Shown here piece after piece: positions 58,881 through 64,000 of a stretch of DNA of 64,000 bases. The notes under the pieces were generated by a model. That model made no database searches, was not told the DNA's origin, and saw only the letters and a program-made list of their open reading frames with translations. Position numbers and translations under genes: made by a program. Origin of the DNA: Hasllibacter sp963833115. Lineage in GTDB: Bacteria > Pseudomonadota > Alphaproteobacteria > Rhodobacterales > Rhodobacteraceae. How positions within the stretch are numbered: position 1 is the stretch's first letter; each line of letters opens with the position of its first letter. The stretch is from positions 1,488,001 to 1,552,000 of the forward strand of contig CAWHWS010000002.1 in assembly GCA_963833115.1 (NCBI GenBank). The letters run 5' to 3'.

Positions 58881-59668
58881 GCGGATGGGGCGCGGCCGAT
58901 GCGGACTGGCTGGTGGGCGAGATGGCGGCGGCGGGGCGCGAGGAGCTGATGCCGCGCTTCGGCGATCCGGCGCGGCTGCGCGCGCGGGCGAAGGGCGCGG
59001 CGGACGACCTCGTGACGGAGGCGGATCTCGCCTGCGAGGCGCGCCTGACGGCGGCGATCCGGGCGCGGCTGCCCGAGGCCCTCGTCGTGGGCGAGGAGGC
59101 GGTGGCGGCGGATGGCGGGACCGTGCCGGGCATCGCGGAGGCGCCCCTGACGGTGATCCTCGATCCGGTGGACGGCACGTGGAACTACGCCTCGGGCGTG
59201 CCGCTCTTCGGGATCATCGCGGCGGTGGCCGTGCGGGGCGAGACGGCGTGGGGCGCGATCCACGACCCGGTGACGGGCACCACGATCCGCTCGGACGCGC
59301 CGCCCGAGATGGCGCCGCGCGCCGGGGAGGCGATCACCGGGGCGGTGCCGCTGGCGGCGATGGCGCGCCATGTGCGCGGGCCCCTGGCGGCCGCGCTGGC
59401 CCCGCTGGGGCGGATCGGGGCGATGCGCGCCTCGGCCTGGGAGTACCGGACGCTGGCCCAGGGGCTGGGGGATTACGCGCTCTCCGGCGCGCTGCACGCC
59501 TGGGACCACGCGGCGGGGGCGCTGATCGTGGAGCGGGCCGGGGGGCACGTCGCGATGCTCGACGGCTCGCGCTACGGCCCGGCCCTCACGCGCGGGACGC
59601 TGCTGGCGGCGCGCGACGAGGAGACCTGGGACATCGTGCGCGCGGCGATCGGGGACCTGCTCGACTAG
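58877..59668 (+). CDS. Inositol monophosphatase family phosphatase
   Basis: A 263-residue magnesium-dependent sugar-phosphate phosphatase. Metal ligands are E73 (VGEEA), D96 and D99 (ILDPVDGTWNYA) and D210 (AWDHAAGALIVERAGG). Substrate could be inositol phosphate, histidinol phosphate or another; since HisB here lacks a phosphatase domain, a HisN role is possible but unproven. GTG start, overlapping the preceding gene. Confidence 0.9.
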   Translation: MSGWGAADADWLVGEMAAAGREELMPRFGDPARLRARAKGAADDLVTEADLACEARLTAAIRARLPEALVVGEEAVAADGGTVPGIAEAPLTVILDPVDGTWNYASGVPLFGIIAAVAVRGETAWGAIHDPVTGTTIRSDAPPEMAPRAGEAITGAVPLAAMARHVRGPLAAALAPLGRIGAMRASAWEYRTLAQGLGDYALSGALHAWDHAAGALIVERAGGHVAMLDGSRYGPALTRGTLLAARDEETWDIVRAAIGDLLD

Positions 59669-59672
59669 CCGC

Positions 59673-60266
59673 TCACATCTGGGGGATGCGGCGGCCCTCG
59701 GCGGTGGCGGCGGCGATCTCGGCGATGCGCCTCGCGCGGGTCGGCGGGGTCTTGGCGAGCGTCACCCATCGCAGGAGGTTCCGGCGGTAAGCCGCTGGCA
59801 AGACGTCCCAATCGCCAGCTCCCAACGCGGCCGCGAGGTCGTCCGGGACGATGAGGGCGTCGACGTCGGCATAGGCGTCCCAGAGGCCGCCGGCGCGCCC
59901 GGCCTCGACGGCGGCGCGGCCAGGCGGGGCCATGCGGCCCGTCGCCTCCAGCCGCGCGGCGCGGTCCTTGTACGTCGCGGACCAGGCCTGCGTGGCGCGC
60001 GGGGCGATGAGCTGCACGGTGCGGGCGGGGTCGGCCGGGTGGACCCAGCGGCGCCCGTCGATCCAGCCCCAGGCGACGAGGGCGTCGAGGAGGGCGGCGG
60101 CCGGGAGGTGCTTTGGGTCGCCCTTCTTCCAGGAGACGACGAGGATGCCATCCGTCCGGGCGTGGTTGGCGGCGAGCCATGCCTCGAGCGCGCCGGGCCC
60201 GTCGACCTCGACGGAGCCGAAGCGGGCGAGGGCCTCCGCGGCCTTGTCCTGCTGCGTGGGGGGCAT
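59673..60266 (-). CDS. YdeI/OmpD-associated family protein
   Basis: A 197-residue soluble protein of the YdeI/OmpD-associated family, linked in some bacteria to envelope stress and antimicrobial peptide resistance. Blocks AWLAANHARTDGILVVSWKKG, LDALVAWGWIDGRR and the C-terminal WVTLAKTPPTRARRIAEI are typical. It is on the minus strand 39 bases after rplY and convergent with the phosphatase gene. Confidence 0.85.
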   Translation of the reverse strand: MPPTQQDKAAEALARFGSVEVDGPGALEAWLAANHARTDGILVVSWKKGDPKHLPAAALLDALVAWGWIDGRRWVHPADPARTVQLIAPRATQAWSATYKDRAARLEATGRMAPPGRAAVEAGRAGGLWDAYADVDALIVPDDLAAALGAGDWDVLPAAYRRNLLRWVTLAKTPPTRARRIAEIAAATAEGRRIPQM

Positions 60267-60305
60267 GGCGGGGCGCGGGGGGCCGGGCGGCCCCCCGCGG
60301 GACCG

Positions 60306-60962
60306 TCAGTCGTCGGCGCTCTCGTCCACCTCGATGGCGGGCACCTCGTCGGCGGCGACCTCCTCCTCGTCGTCCTCGGCCTGGGAGGCGAGGCCGCTGG
60401 GCGGCTGGATGTTGGCGATGACGAAGTCGCGCTCGATGATGGCGCGCGTGCCCTCCGGCAGGGTCACCGAGGAGATGGTCAGCGTGTCGCCGATCTCCAG
60501 CCCCGCGACGGAGGCGGTCACCTTCTCGGGGATGTCGCCGGCGGTGCACATCAGCTCGATCTCGGGGCGCACGGTGGTGAGCACGCCGCCCTTCTTGAGG
60601 CCGGGGGCCTCGTCCTCGCCGATGATCTCCACCGGGATGAAGAGGTTGATGCGGCTCGTGCGCTTGAGGCGCATGAAGTCGGCATGGGTGGGCAAGTCCT
60701 TCACGACGTCGCGCTGCACGTCGCGGCAGATGATGCGCACGTCGTCCTGGCCCTCGACCTTGAGGTTGTAGAGCGTGCTGAGGAAGCGGCCGGCGCGCAG
60801 CTTGGTCAGCAGGTCGTCGTATTCGAGGTTGATGGGCAGGGGGTCGGCGCCCCCGCCATACACGATGCCGGGCACGAAGCCCTGCCGGCGTGCGGTGCGG
60901 GCGGCCCCCTTGCCCGTCCCCGCGCGCACCTGGGCGTTGAGAGTCGGAATCTCTCCAGCCAT
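60306..60962 (-). CDS. rplY: 50S ribosomal protein L25 (CTC/TL5 type)
   Basis: L25 (218 aa) binds 5S rRNA. The N-terminal L25 domain (AQVRAGTGKGAARTARRQGFVPGIVYGGG) is joined to a second CTC-type beta domain, as in the long form, and ends in a very acidic tail (about 190-218). The start at 60962 is preceded by AGGAGAG; an upstream ATG would add MPIIRRDI. Divergent from the MFS gene. Confidence 0.96.
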   Translation of the reverse strand: MAGEIPTLNAQVRAGTGKGAARTARRQGFVPGIVYGGGADPLPINLEYDDLLTKLRAGRFLSTLYNLKVEGQDDVRIICRDVQRDVVKDLPTHADFMRLKRTSRINLFIPVEIIGEDEAPGLKKGGVLTTVRPEIELMCTAGDIPEKVTASVAGLEIGDTLTISSVTLPEGTRAIIERDFVIANIQPPSGLASQAEDDEEEVAADEVPAIEVDESADD

Positions 60963-61086
60963 GATGTCTCTCCTGATGATGGGCATCCTCCAAGGGTGTA
61001 TGCCCGGTTGAAGGCGCGGCCCTAGCGCAGGGGGCGGGGCGAGGGAAGGCCCTTGCGGGGGCGCGCGGCGCGTGGAAGCGGGCGGA

Positions 61087-62205
61087 ATGCTCCGCGACGC
61101 GATCGCCATCCGCCGCCCCCTCGCGGGCTTCGCCGCCATCGGGGCGATGTGGGGCGCCTTCGCGGCGCAGGTCCCGGTGATCAAGGCGCAGGTCGGCGCG
61201 GGGGACGCGCAATGGGGGATGGTGCTCTCGCTCTCGGCGGTGGGGCTGCTGGGCGCGTTGACGCTGGCGCCCTGGCTCGAGCGGCGGGCGGGCGCGTGGT
61301 CCCTGCCGATGGCGGCGGCCGCGATGGCGGCGGCGTTCCTGATCCCGGCGGCGGCGGGGGGGCTGGCGGTCGCGGCGGCGGGTCTCTTCCTCGTGGCCGT
61401 CGGCTCGGGGGTGACGGACGTGCTGTCGAACGCGCGCCTCTCCGAGATCGAGGCGCGCGAGGGGCGCAGCCTGATGAACCTTGGCCATGCGGGGTTCAGC
61501 CTCACCTACGCGGCCTCGGCCTTGATGACGGGCGCGGCGCGCGAGGCCGGGCTCTCCCCGGTGGAGGTGTTCGCCGTGGTGGGGACGGTCGTCGCGCTCC
61601 TGGCGTCGGCGGCGCGCTCGCCGGTGGACGCGGCGGGGCCGGATGCCGGGCTGACGCGCCTGCCCTGGCGGATCGCGGTCCTGTGCGGCGGCTTGTGCCT
61701 CCTGGCGTTCCAGATCGAGGGCTCGGTCGAGCAATGGTCGGCGCTGCATGTCGAGCGCACGCTGGGCGGGGGCGCGGCGGAGGGCGCGCTGGGCCCGGCG
61801 ATGCTGGGCCTGACCATGGGGATCGGGCGGCTCTCGGGGCAGGCGGCGACGCGGATCGCGGGGCCGATGGCGGTGGCGGCGGCGGCGGGGGTCCTGACGG
61901 CGGCGGGCGCGGGGATCGCGGCGGCGGCGCCGGGGATCGGCGCGGCCTATCTGGGGTTCGGGCTCCTGGGGCTCGGGGTCTCGGTGATCGGGCCGCTGGC
62001 CATCGCGGAGGCCGGGCGCCGGGCGCCGCCGGGCGGGCGCACGGGCGCGGTCGCGACGGTGGCGGTGATCGGGTTCGCGGGCTTCTTCGTCGGCCCGCCC
62101 CTGATGGGGCTGGTGAGCGAGGCGGCCTCCCTGCGCTGGGCGATCGCGCTGCTGGCGGGGCTCGGCCTGGGATGCGCCGGCCTCGCGTTGATCCTGCGGC
62201 GCTAG
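61087..62205 (+). CDS. MFS transporter
   Basis: A 372-residue membrane protein with about 11-12 hydrophobic segments, of the major facilitator superfamily; the overall pattern (GAMWGAFAAQVPVIKAQVGAGDAQWG near the start, split here as GAMWGAF and AQWGMVL) recalls the YbjJ-like group. Substrate is unknown. The ATG at 61087 is preceded by GCGGGCGGA; a GTG at 61072 is possible. Its TAG stop shares CTAG with the convergent amylosucrase-like gene. Confidence 0.85.
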   Translation: MLRDAIAIRRPLAGFAAIGAMWGAFAAQVPVIKAQVGAGDAQWGMVLSLSAVGLLGALTLAPWLERRAGAWSLPMAAAAMAAAFLIPAAAGGLAVAAAGLFLVAVGSGVTDVLSNARLSEIEAREGRSLMNLGHAGFSLTYAASALMTGAAREAGLSPVEVFAVVGTVVALLASAARSPVDAAGPDAGLTRLPWRIAVLCGGLCLLAFQIEGSVEQWSALHVERTLGGGAAEGALGPAMLGLTMGIGRLSGQAATRIAGPMAVAAAAGVLTAAGAGIAAAAPGIGAAYLGFGLLGLGVSVIGPLAIAEAGRRAPPGGRTGAVATVAVIGFAGFFVGPPLMGLVSEAASLRWAIALLAGLGLGCAGLALILRR

Positions 62206-64000
62206 GCCTCCACCAGCCAGAGCGCGCCGTAGGGCGGCACCATCAGGACGCCGTCCGTGACCGGGGCCGGCGCCTCCGCGAGGGCGCAGCGCAGGGGGCC
62301 GGACAGGCCGAGATCGTGGAGCGGGACGCGGCGGGGCTCGTCCCGGACGTTGTGCACGGCGGTCAGGGCGCCGTCGTCGGCCGCGCGGCGGACGGCGAGG
62401 ATCGCGGGGTCCGGCACGCGCAGGACATGGGTGGGCACGAGGCCGGAAAGCCGCGGGCAGGCCTTGCGCCGCGCCAGGACGTGGGCGGTGTCGGCGAGGA
62501 TCGCGCGCGCCGTGCGGGCGGCGAGGTCGTCGCCTCGCGCGCGGTCCCAGTCCATCGGCGGGCGCTGCATCCAGCGGCCGTCATCGGCGTATCGGGGGTC
62601 GTCCTCCCAGCCGTGCCAGTTGGTCAGGCCGACCTCGTCGCCCATGTAGATCAGGGGGATGCCGCCATGGGCGGCGACGAGGGCGTGGCCCATGCGGATG
62701 CGGGCGCGGGCGGTCTCGGCGGCGGGCGCGTCGCCGGCCTCCAGCGCGGCCTCGAGGCCGCTCAGGGAGGCGAGCGTGCCGTTGGTGCGCCGGTCGCCCG
62801 TCGCCTCGTTGACCTGGAAGTCGGCGCCGCGGGCGGTGCTGCCGGGGTGATCGCCGCGGTACCAGGCGGCGAGGAACCCCCGGTGGGGGGCCGCGTCCAG
62901 GTGGGGCACGTGCGCGGTGTCCTCGGGCGTGATCGCCCAGCCGATGTCGTCGTGGCAGCGCAGGTAGGTGGCCCAAGTTGCGCGGCGGAAGACGGGGGGG
63001 AAATGGGTCGCCAGCACGTGCTCGGCCAGCGCGGTCTCGCCGGAGGCGAGGCAGGACCAGAACTGCACCATGAGGTTGTTGTGGTAGGCGAGGTTGCTCT
63101 CGCGCCCCTGGTAGCGGCCCTGGCCGAGATAGGTCACGAGGTCGGTCGGCCCGACGATGGCCTCGGCGAGGAAGATGACGGCCGGCGCGGCGATGCGCGT
63201 GGCCTGCACGAGCGCCTGCAGGATGTCGTGCACCTCGGGCAGGTTCTGGCAGTTGGTGCCCATGCGCTTCCACATGAAGGCGACGGCGTCTAGGCGGAAC
63301 ACCTCGATCCCCCGGTTCGCCTGCCACAGGATGGTGTCGAGGATGGCGAGCAGGACCTCGGGATTCTCCCAGTTCAGGTCCCATTGGAACGCGTTAAACG
63401 TCGTCCAGACGCGGCGGCCGTCCGGCAGGGTCGTGAAGTTGCCCGGGGCCTGGGCGGGGAAGACCTCCAGCAGGGTCTCCTCGAACCGGTCCGGGGCGGG
63501 GTCGCCGGGCGGGAAGACGTGGTAGAACGCCTCGGCGTCCGGATCGCCCGCGGCGGCGGCGACGGCCCAGTCGTGCTCGGCGGCGGTGTGGTTGAGGACC
63601 ATGTCGATGCAGGGGCTGATGCCGGCGGCGCGCAGGGCGGCGCAGGCGGCCTCCAGATCGGCCATGGTGCCGAGGGCGGGGTCGGTCTCGCGGTAGTCCA
63701 TGACCGCGTAGCCGCCGTCGCTGTCGCCGGGGCGGGGCTTCAGGAGCGGCATCATGTGGGCGTAGGTGATCCCGAGGGACCGGAGGTAGGGGATGCGGCC
63801 GGGGATGGCGGCGAGGGAGCCGGCGAAGCGGTCCACGTAGAACACGTAGCCGCACATCTCCTGGCTCAGGAACCAGTTCGGCTCGACGTCGCGCGCGAGG
63901 TCGAGACGGCGGAGATCCTCGGGGCGCTCGGCGGCGTGGCGGGTGAGGAGGGCGCGCAGGCGCGGCTCCAGCGCGCCGGCGGCGGAGGGGCCGTAGAGGC
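62202..64000 (-). CDS. Amylosucrase-like GH13 enzyme (5' end outside the window)
   Basis: The frame stays open to the window edge, so about 598 C-terminal residues are visible; the ATG at 63857 (MCGYV) is internal. Homology blocks NWFLSQEMCGYVFYVDRF, MPLLKPRPGDSDGGYAV, the nucleophile in FRLDAVAFMWK, the acid/base in FLAEAIVG and CHDDIGW match GH13 subfamily 4 (amylosucrase and sucrose hydrolase). It probably uses sucrose, either building alpha-glucan or hydrolysing it. No signal peptide can be judged. Confidence 0.88.
   Translation of the reverse strand, partial: LYGPSAAGALEPRLRALLTRHAAERPEDLRRLDLARDVEPNWFLSQEMCGYVFYVDRFAGSLAAIPGRIPYLRSLGITYAHMMPLLKPRPGDSDGGYAVMDYRETDPALGTMADLEAACAALRAAGISPCIDMVLNHTAAEHDWAVAAAAGDPDAEAFYHVFPPGDPAPDRFEETLLEVFPAQAPGNFTTLPDGRRVWTTFNAFQWDLNWENPEVLLAILDTILWQANRGIEVFRLDAVAFMWKRMGTNCQNLPEVHDILQALVQATRIAAPAVIFLAEAIVGPTDLVTYLGQGRYQGRESNLAYHNNLMVQFWSCLASGETALAEHVLATHFPPVFRRATWATYLRCHDDIGWAITPEDTAHVPHLDAAPHRGFLAAWYRGDHPGSTARGADFQVNEATGDRRTNGTLASLSGLEAALEAGDAPAAETARARIRMGHALVAAHGGIPLIYMGDEVGLTNWHGWEDDPRYADDGRWMQRPPMDWDRARGDDLAARTARAILADTAHVLARRKACPRLSGLVPTHVLRVPDPAILAVRRAADDGALTAVHNVRDEPRRVPLHDLGLSGPLRCALAEAPAPVTDGVLMVPPYGALWLVEA

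Noticed and set aside
1..64000. CRISPR array, insertion sequence, prophage or integrated element
   Set aside because: No spaced repeats, transposase, integrase or phage genes were seen, and gene order is that of core chromosome throughout.

Overview
The window is a very GC-rich piece of chromosome, almost wholly coding, with codon third positions dominated by G and C and frequent GTG or TTG starts. Gene content and order point to an alphaproteobacterium of the order Rhodobacterales. The main reasons are a metK leader that fits the SAM/SAH riboswitch (a class known essentially from Rhodobacterales), a DUF1127 gene followed by an anti-Shine-Dalgarno hairpin array like the CcsR ('cuckoo') RNAs of Rhodobacter, irr divergent from fabA-fabB-fabI, DUF2484 between murC and murB, and hisB-hisH-DUF2147-hisA-hisF-hisE. 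No phage, insertion sequence, CRISPR array or rRNA was seen; this is housekeeping core genome and the novelty lies mostly between genes.

Region by region. 1-3.7 kb: histidine genes on the minus strand, interrupted by a secreted DUF2147 protein on the plus strand, with tRNA-Gly(GCC) upstream. 3.9-8.5 kb: TerC-family membrane protein, MAPEG protein and pyruvate carboxylase, all minus. 8.85-11.3 kb: UvrD/PcrA helicase with a LexA-type box. 11.4-12.5 kb: a single-domain response regulator with a CtrA-like box, then a minus-strand DUF1127 gene followed by four hairpins with CCUCC-type loops, the last being an intrinsic terminator. 13.2-33.5 kb: a nearly complete division and cell wall cluster (mraZ, rsmH, ftsL, ftsI, murE, murF, mraY, DUF1697, murD, a LuxR-type HTH gene, ftsW, murG, murC, DUF2484, murB, ddl, ftsQ, ftsA, ftsZ) closed by an intrinsic terminator. 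33.7-37.2 kb: lpxC, bamD, recN. 37.2-40.3 kb: a second stand-alone receiver with its own CtrA-like box, and fabA-fabB-fabI, all minus. 40.4-53.9 kb: irr, miaB, phoH-ybeY-corC-lnt, the metK riboswitch and metK, trmB, aroA, cmk, an unknown gene, rpsA, ihfB, lapA. 53.9-64 kb: trpF, a GNAT enzyme, trpB, DUF2237, DUF2332, pth, a small monooxygenase, an inositol-monophosphatase-family enzyme, a YdeI-family protein, ribosomal protein L25, an MFS transporter and the 3' part of an amylosucrase-like gene cut by the window edge.

The genes work together mainly in peptidoglycan precursor synthesis and septation (mur/fts, ddl, mraY), outer-membrane building (lpxC, bamD, lnt, fabA/B/I), translation and RNA processing (miaB, ybeY, trmB, rpsA, pth, rplY, tRNA-Gly), and amino acid synthesis (his, trp, aroA, metK). 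Many neighbours overlap by ATGA or GTGA, which suggests translational coupling. Three convergent pairs share one CTAG that supplies both stop codons. The most unusual local features are the DUF1127/anti-SD hairpin locus, the riboswitch, two 11-bp direct-repeat elements (before irr and after aroA), and the matching CtrA-like boxes in front of two receiver-only genes.
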